Origin: Aalborgiella sp031390045
GTDB lineage: Bacteria > Pseudomonadota > Gammaproteobacteria > Burkholderiales > Burkholderiaceae_C
Direction of reading: 5' to 3'
NCBI GenBank assembly: GCA_031390045.1
Contig: JANMTB010000138.1
Coordinates: 1 to 22,404 of the forward strand
DNA length: 22,404 bases
The position numbers and the translations under genes are program-made. The notes beneath the pieces are model-generated. The model did no database searches and was not told where the DNA came from. It saw nothing but the letters and a program-made list of their open reading frames with translations. Below are positions 1-7,321 of this stretch, in pieces (within the stretch, counting starts at the first letter, position 1; every line of letters starts with the position of its first letter).

Positions 1-346
1 AGGTGCTTACCCTAATCAGCGATTGGTGTTAGCGTTTCAACCGCATCGTTACAGCAGAACACGTGATTGTTTCGAAGACTTTATTAAGGTCATGGCTTCT
101 GTCGATGTCATTTTATTGTCTGAAGTTTATGCAGCCGGAGAAGCCAAAATAGTGGGTGCTGATACCCGCGCGCTTTGCAGAGCGATCAGACTGAATTGCA
201 AGATTGAGCCAATTTTTGTAGAAGAAATTCAAAACATGGCTCTAGCAATACTAGATATTGCCAAAGATGGTGATGTGGTTTTATGCATGGGTGCAGGCTC
301 AATTAGTGGCATACCTAAAAATATTGTCAATTTAGTAAAAAAATAG
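1..346 (+). CDS. murC: UDP-N-acetylmuramate--L-alanine ligase, C-terminal fragment (window edge)
   Basis: MurC adds L-alanine to UDP-MurNAc in the cytoplasm, using ATP, as the first step of the peptidoglycan peptide stem. Only the last 114 codons are present; the reading frame is open to the left edge (first full codon at base 2) and ends at TAG 344-346. The visible part is the C-terminal Mur-ligase domain. It carries the MurC signature FQPHRYSRTRD near its start and, towards the end, the VLCMGAGSI stretch typical of MurC. It is the first visible gene of the dcw run, 30 bases ahead of ddlB, in the usual murC-ddlB order. The truncation comes from the window, not from a broken gene. The family call is secure; the N-terminal ATP and substrate sites cannot be checked here. 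Confidence 0.95.
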   Translation, partial: GAYPNQRLVLAFQPHRYSRTRDCFEDFIKVMASVDVILLSEVYAAGEAKIVGADTRALCRAIRLNCKIEPIFVEEIQNMALAILDIAKDGDVVLCMGAGSISGIPKNIVNLVKK

Positions 347-376
347 ACCTTTTAAAAACTCGTAGACCGTAAAAAA

Positions 377-1384
377 ATGAGTGAACAATTAAACATATCC
401 AAACAGTTCGGAAAAGTCGCCGTATTGATGGGTGGACGTTCAGCAGAGAGGGAAATATCACTGATGTCGGGCAATGCGGTGTTGAGAGCATTGCTTGCTC
501 AAGGCGTAGATGCACATGCGTTTGACCCCGCTGACAAAGAGCTGTTATTGTTGAAGACTGAAAAATTTGTTCGTTGTTTTATCGCTCTTCACGGCAGATA
601 CGGAGAGGATGGAACCATTCAAGGCACGTTGGAGATTCTGGGTATACCTTACACAGGTTCAGGTGTTATGGCATCCAGCATTGCCATGAATAAAATCATG
701 ACAAAAAACATCTGGCAAGCCAAAGGATTGCCAACACCACTTTGGATTGAGGTGTCTAGTGAGGCAGATACAAAAACTGCTTTCTGTGAGCTCAATGCAC
801 CGATGATTGTCAAGCCTGCGCTTGAGGGCTCGTCAATTGGCATCACAAAAGTCAACAGTCTTGAGCAATGTGCGGCAGCTTATAAAGTAGCAGCGATGCA
901 AGATTCAAAAATTATCTGTGAACAATTTATCAGTGGTGATGAAGTTACTTGCACCGTGTTAGATACGGCGACAAAAATAGAACTTAAAGACAACGCAAGG
1001 TCACTTACTGCCTTGCCGATCATAAAAATAGTAGCACCTAGTGGCAAATACGACTACCAGAATAAGTATTTTACAAACGACACGAAATATCACATCCCAT
1101 GTGAATTGCCTTGCGGTGAGGAATTAGCTATTCAAGCCTTAGCAGTCTTGGCTTTTAATGCGTTGGGTTGCAGAGGTTGGGCGCGATTAGACGTCATGAT
1201 TGATAGTGCAACACGCAAACCTTATTTTTTAGAAATTAATACTGCGCCTGGAATGACGAGCCATTCCTTGTCTCCGATGTCGGCTAAACAGTATGGGTTG
1301 AGTTTTGAAATGTTGTGTATGCAAATCTTGGCTACAGCAGCTTTGGATTATCAAAAAACATACAACACAGCAATATCACAGTAA
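377..1384 (+). CDS. ddlB: D-alanine--D-alanine ligase
   Basis: This enzyme joins two D-alanines with ATP to make the dipeptide that MurF adds to the peptidoglycan precursor. At 335 residues it is a normal to slightly long Ddl. Recognisable parts are the N-terminal glycine-rich VLMGGRSAEREISL (about residues 16-29, including the conserved Glu24), LHGRYGEDGTIQG, the ATP-grasp core with KPALEGSSIGI, the KYDYQNKYF segment with the conserved Tyr, and the C-terminal LEINTAPGMTSHSLSP, whose Glu and Asn bind magnesium. The start at 377 places the first motif at the usual distance from the N-terminus, but no clear ribosome binding site precedes it. It lies between murC and ftsQ (6 bases before ftsQ), the standard dcw order, so co-transcription is likely. 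Confidence 0.96.
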   Translation: MSEQLNISKQFGKVAVLMGGRSAEREISLMSGNAVLRALLAQGVDAHAFDPADKELLLLKTEKFVRCFIALHGRYGEDGTIQGTLEILGIPYTGSGVMASSIAMNKIMTKNIWQAKGLPTPLWIEVSSEADTKTAFCELNAPMIVKPALEGSSIGITKVNSLEQCAAAYKVAAMQDSKIICEQFISGDEVTCTVLDTATKIELKDNARSLTALPIIKIVAPSGKYDYQNKYFTNDTKYHIPCELPCGEELAIQALAVLAFNALGCRGWARLDVMIDSATRKPYFLEINTAPGMTSHSLSPMSAKQYGLSFEMLCMQILATAALDYQKTYNTAISQ

Positions 1385-1390
1385 ATAACT

Positions 1391-2197
1391 ATGACAAAAA
1401 TGATCAATGCTCTTGAGATACCCGTTGATATTAAGTATATCAACAGTTTTTCGAATGCATTATATTGTTTATTTGCATTAATACTGTTAGGTTGCGTAGT
1501 TCAATATCTTGTTAAAAATAAGATCAATAACCTTAGTGGCATTGTTATTAAAGGTAATCTGGCGCACAACGATATCTCGTCTATACGTAATCAAATAAGT
1601 TCAAATATATATGGAAATTATTATAATATTGATTTGCTTAAAACGAAGCATTCATTTGAATCAATTACTTGGATCAATCAAGCAGTAGTTAAGCGTGTAT
1701 ATCCAAATCAAATTGAAGTGAAATTATCAGAATTTAAACCTAGAGCCATTTGGGGAAACCGTGAAGATTCAAAGCTAGTAGATGATATTGGTCTTGTGTT
1801 TGAGGCTAATGCAGATAAGGAAGAATATGATTTAATGCCACAATTTATAGGCTTAGATGGTCAAAGTAAAATTATATTGGATATGTATAAGGAACTATCA
1901 ATTGCATTTGAGCCATTACAAAATAAAGTAAAAATATTAGAATTAAATGCACGTGGAAGTTGGATAGCAACCATATATGGAGGCGCTCATATAGAGCTAG
2001 GTCGGGGCAATGTTGCTGATATTATTGAGCGAGCCGTAAAATTTGCAAATGGTGCCGAGAAAATAGTGAAAAATTTAAATAAAAATCTACTGGATATTCA
2101 ATATATAGATTTAAGACATTCAGAAGGTTATGCAATACGTATACAAGGCATGAGTACATTAGATTTGAGCGCAACAAATCTAACAACAAAGAAGTAA
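1391..2197 (+). CDS. ftsQ: cell division protein FtsQ
   Basis: FtsQ is a bitopic inner-membrane protein that links cytoplasmic FtsA/FtsZ to the FtsB-FtsL and FtsW-FtsI septal machinery. The 268-residue product has a short cytoplasmic tail, one membrane segment at about residues 22-42 (CLFALILLGCVVQYLV), then a POTRA domain beginning near NLSGIVIKGN. The POTRA region includes the family-typical ITWINQAVVKRVYPNQIEVK and a following KPRAIWGN. Identity rests on these, on size, and on position between ddlB and ftsA (6-base and 5-base gaps). The ATG at 1391 or the one three codons later could be the start. The gene is strikingly AT-rich: three 60-base rows I counted are 27-32% GC, against about 43% in ftsA and 57% in ftsZ. 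Confidence 0.93.
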   Translation: MTKMINALEIPVDIKYINSFSNALYCLFALILLGCVVQYLVKNKINNLSGIVIKGNLAHNDISSIRNQISSNIYGNYYNIDLLKTKHSFESITWINQAVVKRVYPNQIEVKLSEFKPRAIWGNREDSKLVDDIGLVFEANADKEEYDLMPQFIGLDGQSKIILDMYKELSIAFEPLQNKVKILELNARGSWIATIYGGAHIELGRGNVADIIERAVKFANGAEKIVKNLNKNLLDIQYIDLRHSEGYAIRIQGMSTLDLSATNLTTKK

Positions 2198-2202
2198 AAA
2201 TT

Positions 2203-3432
2203 ATGGCAAAAGAATATAAAGATTTGGTTGTAGGACTTGACATTGGGACGTCAAAAATCATGGTCGTTGTAGCTGAAGTGCTACCCGGAGGTCTCCTGAA
2301 AATAGCTGGATTTGGCGTCTCAGCAAGCAACGGCTTGAAGCGCGGTATTGTTGTCAATATTGATGCAACCGTTCAAAGTATTCAACAAGCGCTGCGTGAA
2401 GCGGAATTGATGGCAGACTGCAAAATTGGTCGCGTTTATACAGGTATCACAGGAAACCATATTCGAGGAATTAATTCTAGTGGCATGGTTGCTATTAAAG
2501 ACAAAGAAGTAAGTCGATCTGATGTAAAGCGTGTTCTTGATACTGCAACTGCCATTAATATTTCGAACGACCAACGTTTATTGCTTGTAGAGTCGCAAGA
2601 GTTTGTGATTGATGGCCAAGATGTGAAAGATCCTATTGGTATGAGTGGCATTCGGCTAGAGGCTAAAGTACATATTGTGACGGGGGCTCAAAGTGCAGCT
2701 GAAAATATTATTAAATGTATACACCGCTGTGGCTTAGAAGTGGAGCACTTGATGCTGAATCCTATGGCATCAAATTTGGCTATATTGACCAACGATGAGC
2801 GTGAACTAGGTGTTGTGCTGGTAGATATTGGTGCAGGTACGACTGATGTTGCCGTGTTTACTGGTGGAGCAATTCGACATACTGCAGTTATTCCTATTGC
2901 AGGTGATTTGATTACTAGCGATATTGCCATGGCATTGCGTACGCCAACCAAAGATGCTGAGGAAATTAAACTTGAGAGCGGTTTCGCCAAACAACTACTA
3001 GCTGATCCTGAATCTCAGGTAGAAGTCCCAGGTTTGGGCGATCGTGGTCCACGTTTATTAAGTAAACAAGCACTGGCTGGTGTTATTGAGCCTCGTATTG
3101 AAGAGATATTTACTTTGGTTCAACAAGCTATTCGTGAGACGGGTTATGAAGAGGTTTTATCTTCAGGCATCGTTTTAACGGGTGGTGCTTCAGTTATGCC
3201 CGGCATGATTGAATTAGGCGAAGATATATTTTTAAAACCTGTACGACGTGGTATTCCAAGATATTCAGGAAATTTGTCCGATATGGTTGCGCAGGCAAGA
3301 GCTGCTACCGTCATGGGTTTATTAGAAGAAGCAAGTTTAGCGCGGCAAAGAGGCTTAAAAGTTGGTCATAATAATGGGTCTATTAAAAATACTCTCAGTC
3401 GTGCCAAAGACTGGTTGATTGGAAATTTTTAA
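2203..3432 (+). CDS. ftsA: cell division protein FtsA
   Basis: FtsA is an actin-like ATPase that tethers FtsZ filaments to the inner membrane and recruits later division proteins. The 409-residue product starts with the phosphate-1 motif GLDIGTSKI (about residues 11-19), has the second phosphate loop VVLVDIGAGTTDVAVF near residue 208, and the adenosine-side GIVLTGGASVMPG motif near residue 325. The extreme C-terminus, roughly NTLSRAKDWLIGNF, fits the amphipathic membrane-targeting helix expected of FtsA. It starts 5 bases after the ftsQ stop and is followed by 125 bases before ftsZ. Full-length and apparently intact. Confidence 0.97.
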   Translation: MAKEYKDLVVGLDIGTSKIMVVVAEVLPGGLLKIAGFGVSASNGLKRGIVVNIDATVQSIQQALREAELMADCKIGRVYTGITGNHIRGINSSGMVAIKDKEVSRSDVKRVLDTATAINISNDQRLLLVESQEFVIDGQDVKDPIGMSGIRLEAKVHIVTGAQSAAENIIKCIHRCGLEVEHLMLNPMASNLAILTNDERELGVVLVDIGAGTTDVAVFTGGAIRHTAVIPIAGDLITSDIAMALRTPTKDAEEIKLESGFAKQLLADPESQVEVPGLGDRGPRLLSKQALAGVIEPRIEEIFTLVQQAIRETGYEEVLSSGIVLTGGASVMPGMIELGEDIFLKPVRRGIPRYSGNLSDMVAQARAATVMGLLEEASLARQRGLKVGHNNGSIKNTLSRAKDWLIGNF

Positions 3433-3465
3433 TATGATTAAGAAAATATGGCTAGCTCGTGGAAG

Positions 3466-3494
3466 TCCACATCTACGATGGCGGAGATGATGGA
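3466..3494 (+). promoter_or_regulatory. stem-loop in the ftsA-ftsZ intergenic region
   Basis: The arms TCCACATCT (3466-3474) and AGATGATGGA (3485-3494) pair over nine base pairs with one bulged A (3490), closing a 10-base loop. The left arm overlaps a competing small hairpin, GTGGA (3459-3463) with TCCAC (3466-3470), so the two cannot form together. A run of nine T lies downstream at 3519-3527, but 24 bases separate it from the stem, which is too far for a standard intrinsic terminator. The pairing is seen directly; any role in ftsZ expression is inference. Confidence 0.35.
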
Positions 3495-3543
3495 CAAATA
3501 AAAGATTAAAAACACATATTTTTTTTTGGCAACTGCGAATGAT

Positions 3544-3550
3544 AAAGGAG
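3544..3550 (+). promoter_or_regulatory. strong ribosome binding site of ftsZ
   Basis: AAAGGAG sits seven bases ahead of the ATG at 3558. It is the best Shine-Dalgarno sequence among the dcw genes in this window; ddlB has none that is clear. This fits the high FtsZ amounts that division needs and fixes the start codon. Confidence 0.85.
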
Positions 3551-3557
3551 TAACAAA

Positions 3558-4784
3558 ATGGCTATCGAAATGATTGAAATTGAAGAATTCAATATGGGTA
3601 CGAAAATCAAGGTGATCGGTGTGGGAGGCGGCGGGGGTAACGCTGTCGAGCACATGATTTCACGCAATGTGCAAGGTGTGGAGTTCATCAGCGCCAACAC
3701 GGATGCACAAGCACTCAGTACCAGTGCCGCTCCCAAGACTATCCAACTGGGTACGACTGGCTTAGGTGCTGGTAGCAAACCAGAAAAAGGACGTGAGGCG
3801 GCAGAAATGGCAGAAGAAGACATTCGTGCATCCATTGAAGGTGCGCACATGCTCTTCATCACAGCAGGTATGGGTGGCGGCACGGGTACAGGCGCAGCAC
3901 CAGTGATTGCAAGGATCGCCAAAGAAATGGGTATTCTGACAGTAGGTGTTGTCACCAAACCCTTCGATTGGGAAGGCGGTAAACGTATGAGTAATGCCGA
4001 CACTGGTTTGGCCGAACTTGAAGCAAATGTTGACTCACTCATCGTGGTTTTGAATGAGAAACTGATTGACGTTCTTGGCGAAGATGTGACGCAAGAGGAG
4101 GCTTTTGCCTACGCCAACGACGTGTTGAAAAACGCCGTTGGTGGTATTGCCGAAATCATCAATGTGCGAGGTCATGTGAACCCTGACTTTGAAGATGTGC
4201 GCACTGTGATGGCTGAAAACGGCAAAGCGATGATGGGTTCTGCTCTGGCTAGCGGGCCTGACCGCGCACGCATTGCTGCCGAGCAAGCTGTGGCTTGCCC
4301 GCTGCTTGAAGGTATCGACCTATCGGGTGCCAAAGGCGTTTTGGTATTAATCACGGCTGCGAAAAGCTCGTTAAAATTGAGCGAATCTAAGTTGGCGATG
4401 AACACCATTCGCGCCTATGCCTCGCAAGATGCTCATGTGATTTACGGTACTGCTTATGATGAAGACTTGGGCGATGAAATTCGCGTGACTGTAGTTGCAA
4501 CGGGTTTGAGCAAAGCCAAAGCACAACGTGTAGCTCCGCCTTTGCAAGTGCTGCGCAACGGCACAGACAACATGGCATACGCACCTATTTTGGATAATGA
4601 GGTTACTAACCAGAATATGTCAGGTACATTGACGGGTGCTACAAATTATGAAACACCAGCTTACCTGCGTAACTTAGGCCGTCACCCAGACCGCACCAGC
4701 GCTTCTGCCAAAGTTGATGCACTGTCCTCTGGTGGTATGGGCGATATCGACATCCCTGCTTTTTTGAGAAAACAGGCAGATTGA
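3558..4784 (+). CDS. ftsZ: cell division protein FtsZ (tubulin-like GTPase)
   Basis: FtsZ polymerises with GTP into the cytoplasmic ring that positions septum synthesis. The 408-residue product has the nucleotide-contacting GVGGGGGNAV at residues 21-30, the tubulin signature GGGTGTGAAP at 106-115, and the NADTGLAELEAN region of the GTPase domain. A variable linker follows the core. The last 13 residues, DIDIPAFLRKQAD, are the conserved C-terminal peptide that binds FtsA and ZipA-type partners. The N-terminus (MAIEMIEIEEF) is typical of Burkholderiales. It is preceded by a strong ribosome binding site, and a 125-base gap after ftsA leaves room for its own control. GC is much higher than in ftsQ/ftsA, consistent with a highly expressed conserved gene. 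Confidence 0.98.
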   Translation: MAIEMIEIEEFNMGTKIKVIGVGGGGGNAVEHMISRNVQGVEFISANTDAQALSTSAAPKTIQLGTTGLGAGSKPEKGREAAEMAEEDIRASIEGAHMLFITAGMGGGTGTGAAPVIARIAKEMGILTVGVVTKPFDWEGGKRMSNADTGLAELEANVDSLIVVLNEKLIDVLGEDVTQEEAFAYANDVLKNAVGGIAEIINVRGHVNPDFEDVRTVMAENGKAMMGSALASGPDRARIAAEQAVACPLLEGIDLSGAKGVLVLITAAKSSLKLSESKLAMNTIRAYASQDAHVIYGTAYDEDLGDEIRVTVVATGLSKAKAQRVAPPLQVLRNGTDNMAYAPILDNEVTNQNMSGTLTGATNYETPAYLRNLGRHPDRTSASAKVDALSSGGMGDIDIPAFLRKQAD

Positions 4785-4810
4785 TATTATTAAAGATAGA
4801 AGTTAAGGAA

Positions 4811-4842
4811 ATCGCTTGTCATCCGCAAGGGTGACAAGCGAT
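4811..4842 (+). promoter_or_regulatory. perfect 14-bp hairpin with GCAA tetraloop at the lpxC start
   Basis: The arms ATCGCTTGTCATCC (4811-4824) and GGGTGACAAGCGAT (4829-4842) pair over all 14 positions, with one G-U (4822/4831), closing a GCAA loop (4825-4828) of the stable GNRA class. It begins 26 bases after the ftsZ stop and ends 12 bases before the ATG of lpxC at 4855. No T-run follows on the plus strand, so it is not a standard intrinsic terminator. An in-frame TTG (4816) with an upstream AAGGAA (4805-4810) lies inside the 5' arm. Possible roles are mRNA processing or protection of ftsZ message, or control of lpxC translation. The structure is directly visible; the role is not. Confidence 0.75.
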
Positions 4843-4854
4843 CAAACTGTTGCG

Positions 4855-5778
4855 ATGCTAGTACAACAAACGATTAAATCCGTGATCCATGCTGTAGGTG
4901 TGGGTCTGCACAGCGGTCAGCGCGTTGAGTTGACATTGCGGCCAGCTAAACCTGATACAGGTATCGTTTTCAGGCGCATTGACTTGCTGGAACCAATCAG
5001 TATCCAAACATCGGCGCTTGCGGTTACGGATACGCGATTGGCTTCAACTATTTCTGAGTTGGGCGTAAAAGTTCAAACGGTAGAGCATTTGATGTCTGCC
5101 TGCGCTGGTTTAGGAATTGATAACTTGCTCATTGACATCAATGGCGAAGAAGTGCCAATTTTGGATGGCTCATCCAGTTCATTTGTTTTTTTGATTCAAA
5201 GCGCAGGTATTGAAAAACAAAAGCCACTTAAAAAGTTTATACGTATATTGCAAACTGTCGTCATCAGTGAAGGCGATGGCGAGTCAATCAAATGGGCAAA
5301 ATTAGAGCCCTACAACGGCTATAAATTGAGTTTTCAAATAGATTTTGCACATGTGGCGGTAAATGCAACTGGACAAGAGTATGAATTCGATTTCAGTCGC
5401 AATTCTTATGCGAGAGATATAGCCAGAGCACGTACTTTTTGTTTCACAAAAGATGTGGAAATGATGCGTGCCAATGGCTTGGCGTTAGGTGGCGGCTTAG
5501 ACAACGCTATCGTGATTGACGATTACAAAGTGCTCAATGCGGATGGACTGCGCTATGGCGACGAGTTCGTCAAACACAAAATTTTAGATGCTATGGGTGA
5601 CTTGAATTTGATTGGTCACCCATTGCTTGCCTCTTACAAGGCTTTTCGTTCTGGGCATGCGTTGAACAACAAATTGCTTAGAAAGTTATTGTCTCAAGAT
5701 GGCGCATACGAAATGGTGTCATTTTCAGAAGCAGCACTTGCGCCTGTGGGTTATGCTGAAAATGCGGAAATATGGTGA
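4855..5778 (+). CDS. lpxC: UDP-3-O-acyl-N-acetylglucosamine deacetylase
   Basis: LpxC is the zinc deacetylase that commits UDP-GlcNAc intermediates to lipid A synthesis in the cytoplasm. From the ATG at 4855 the product has 307 residues, the usual length, and begins MLVQQTIKS like other family members. Seen in order: GVGLHSG, VEHLMSACAGLGIDN (zinc His78), EEVPILDGSSSSF, DNAIVIDDYKVLN, and HKILDAMGDLNLIGHP followed by SGHALNNKLL, holding the remaining zinc and catalytic His/Asp. An in-frame TTG at 4816 has a better ribosome binding site (AAGGAA) and would add 13 residues encoded largely by the hairpin. I prefer 4855 because it matches the family N-terminus, although it lacks a clear Shine-Dalgarno. 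It sits in its usual place behind ftsZ. Confidence 0.96.
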   Translation: MLVQQTIKSVIHAVGVGLHSGQRVELTLRPAKPDTGIVFRRIDLLEPISIQTSALAVTDTRLASTISELGVKVQTVEHLMSACAGLGIDNLLIDINGEEVPILDGSSSSFVFLIQSAGIEKQKPLKKFIRILQTVVISEGDGESIKWAKLEPYNGYKLSFQIDFAHVAVNATGQEYEFDFSRNSYARDIARARTFCFTKDVEMMRANGLALGGGLDNAIVIDDYKVLNADGLRYGDEFVKHKILDAMGDLNLIGHPLLASYKAFRSGHALNNKLLRKLLSQDGAYEMVSFSEAALAPVGYAENAEIW

Positions 5779-5794
5779 TTGAAGAAGGACGCAT

Positions 5795-5968
5795 ATGTAT
5801 TTGTTTCGTTGGATCATACTTCTCTCACTTTTAATTTGTGCAGGTCTGTTTTTTGCTTTTGCTATGACTGGACAAGACAAGTTCAAGAAGTTGGGAATGA
5901 CTGCTTTAAAAGCAACATTGGCTGTAGCCTTTTTGTTTTTCGCCGTATTGATATTTGAGCGCTTATAA
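5795..5968 (+). CDS. small two-segment membrane protein downstream of lpxC
   Basis: This 57-residue ORF starts at ATG 5795, 16 bases after the lpxC stop, with a purine-rich AAGAAGGA ahead of it. Its sequence has a hydrophobic segment at about residues 5-23 (RWIILLSLLICAGLFFAF), a short charged connector with TGQDKFKKLG, and a second hydrophobic segment at about 39-54, ending in FERL. This is a two-helix hairpin membrane protein with no enzyme motif. I recall similar small proteins with a TGQ-containing connector next to lpxC in Burkholderiales, which supports it being real, but I know of no function. It probably shares the lpxC transcript. It ends 5 bases from the convergent ruvC stop. The coding call is fairly firm; the role is unknown. 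Confidence 0.75.
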   Translation: MYLFRWIILLSLLICAGLFFAFAMTGQDKFKKLGMTALKATLAVAFLFFAVLIFERL

Positions 5969-5973
5969 ATTGA

Positions 5974-6522
5974 TCAATAAGTTCTGCCAGCTTTGAACAT
6001 GGCTGATGTTTTTCTTGGGGACTGATCAGCAGTTGCCAAGCTGCTTAAAAGATGGCTTGAATTTGCATGAGAAATAGCCAGTCCAAGTGCATCGGCTGCA
6101 TCTTTACCTGGCAACGTAGGTAAGTTTAAAAGACGTTTAACCATCTCTTGGACTTGTTCCTTTTGCGCTTTGCCGTAGCCTACGACAGCTTGTTTCATTT
6201 GCAGGGCTGTGTATTCAAAAACGGGTAAATCCAATGTGACCAGAGCCGTAATACATGCACCACGCGCTTGACCCAGTAACAGTGTAGCTTGCGGGTTGAC
6301 GTTAACGAAAACGATCTCTACAGACGTCTCATCAGGCTTATATTTTTGTACAATTTCATGTATCCCATCGAAAATTACTTTCAACCTTGCAGGTAAATTG
6401 CCGGTATCAAGATGCATTGTCGAAATAGTGCCACTTGCAACATATGAGAGTTGAGCGCCGTTTTTGTCAACAATGCCAAAGCCAGTTGTACGTAAACCAG
6501 GGTCAATTCCGAGTATGCGCAT
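5974..6522 (-). CDS. ruvC: crossover junction endodeoxyribonuclease RuvC
   Basis: RuvC cuts Holliday junctions symmetrically, working with RuvAB at the end of homologous recombination. From the ATG at 6522 the product has 182 residues and opens with MRILGIDPGLRTTGFG, as the family does; a TTG four codons earlier is in frame but less likely. The acidic catalytic set is visible: Asp7 in GIDPG, Glu69 in SVEIVF, and Asp141/Asp144 in KDAADALGLAISH. The GQARG segment of the dimer region is also present. It starts 14 bases beyond the mtgA stop, last in a leftward run with the RNase, TonB-like protein and mtgA. ruvA and ruvB are not in the window. Confidence 0.96.
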   Translation of the reverse strand: MRILGIDPGLRTTGFGIVDKNGAQLSYVASGTISTMHLDTGNLPARLKVIFDGIHEIVQKYKPDETSVEIVFVNVNPQATLLLGQARGACITALVTLDLPVFEYTALQMKQAVVGYGKAQKEQVQEMVKRLLNLPTLPGKDAADALGLAISHANSSHLLSSLATADQSPRKTSAMFKAGRTY

Positions 6523-6536
6523 GTTGTATGACAACT

Positions 6537-7313
6537 TCAGGGTACTTCAGCGTCTGGCATGCGCGCGACGATGGACGATGCTCTGTTGGACAAATAGGAT
6601 GAGCCTGACAGGTTTTCAAAATACTTCGGCCTTGGCAGCATCACTGCTAAACGTGCTGACTCATAACTAGCCAATTGCTTGGCTGGTTTACGAAAGTAAT
6701 GTTGCGCTGCCGCTTCTATGCCAAAAACGCCTTCGCCCCATTCCACGTTGTTGAGGTAAATCTCTAAGATTTGCCGCTTGCTTAGCGTGTACTCTAAAAA
6801 TTGAGTGATAACAAACTCCTGTCCTTTGCGAACGAAATCTCTTTCACCCGACAAAAAAAGATTTTTAGCAAGCTGCTGACTGATGGTCGAACCACCAATG
6901 ATTTTCACAGGCTTAACAACTTTGGTGGCATTTGGGCGCGAGTTTTGTATTTTTTTATTGCGAAGCTCTGCACGCTCTTGTCGCTCTAGGGCTTTCGAAT
7001 TTTTGGTCCAAGCTGATTCAATGGCATCCCACTCGACGCCCTCATGGTTAATGAAGTCGCCATCCTCTGAGGCTATCACCGCTTGCTTGATACTCGCTGA
7101 CATATCATCGTATTTGACCCATGATTGACGCCACGGTAGATCGCCCCGTTTAATCATAATGCGCCAAGCTTCTGAGCGCTGAAAACTGGTGGATTGCGGG
7201 GAGATGACTAGCATCAACGCAATTTTTATTAAAAAGAAAAGTTGCAATGCTACAAACGACAATGTGACCAAAGCAACTAGCCGTAAAAGCGTTTTGAATA
7301 CTGTACTGTTCAT
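6537..7313 (-). CDS. mtgA: monofunctional biosynthetic peptidoglycan glycosyltransferase
   Basis: MtgA polymerises lipid II into glycan strands on the periplasmic face of the inner membrane; it has only a GT51 domain and no transpeptidase. The 258-residue product has an N-terminal membrane anchor at about residues 10-36, then the GT51 motifs in order: ASEDGDFINHEG with the catalytic Glu, GGSTISQQLAKNLFL, RKGQEFVITQFLEYTLSKRQ, and IYLNNVEWGEGVFGI. It starts 8 bases after the TonB-like gene's stop, so it is almost certainly in the same transcript. A lysine- and arginine-rich stretch between the first two motifs (around NKKIQNSRPNATKVVKPVK) is an insertion often seen in this family. Intact. Confidence 0.95.
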   Translation of the reverse strand: MNSTVFKTLLRLVALVTLSFVALQLFFLIKIALMLVISPQSTSFQRSEAWRIMIKRGDLPWRQSWVKYDDMSASIKQAVIASEDGDFINHEGVEWDAIESAWTKNSKALERQERAELRNKKIQNSRPNATKVVKPVKIIGGSTISQQLAKNLFLSGERDFVRKGQEFVITQFLEYTLSKRQILEIYLNNVEWGEGVFGIEAAAQHYFRKPAKQLASYESARLAVMLPRPKYFENLSGSSYLSNRASSIVARMPDAEVP

Positions 7314-7321
7314 CGTGTTTA

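Noticed and set aside
3506..4042. Minus-strand ORF of 178 codons opposite ftsZ
   Set aside because: Antisense of the Gly-rich ftsZ core, giving Pro/Ala-rich low-complexity sequence; not a credible gene.
4811..4842. The lpxC hairpin as an ordinary intrinsic terminator of ftsZ
   Set aside because: The stem is strong, but no T-run follows on the plus strand and lpxC starts 12 bases later, so a Rho-independent terminator is not supported.
4816..4854. TTG start adding 13 residues to LpxC
   Set aside because: It has a better Shine-Dalgarno than the ATG at 4855, but the added residues are encoded mainly by the hairpin and do not resemble LpxC N-termini; kept as an open alternative in the annotation.
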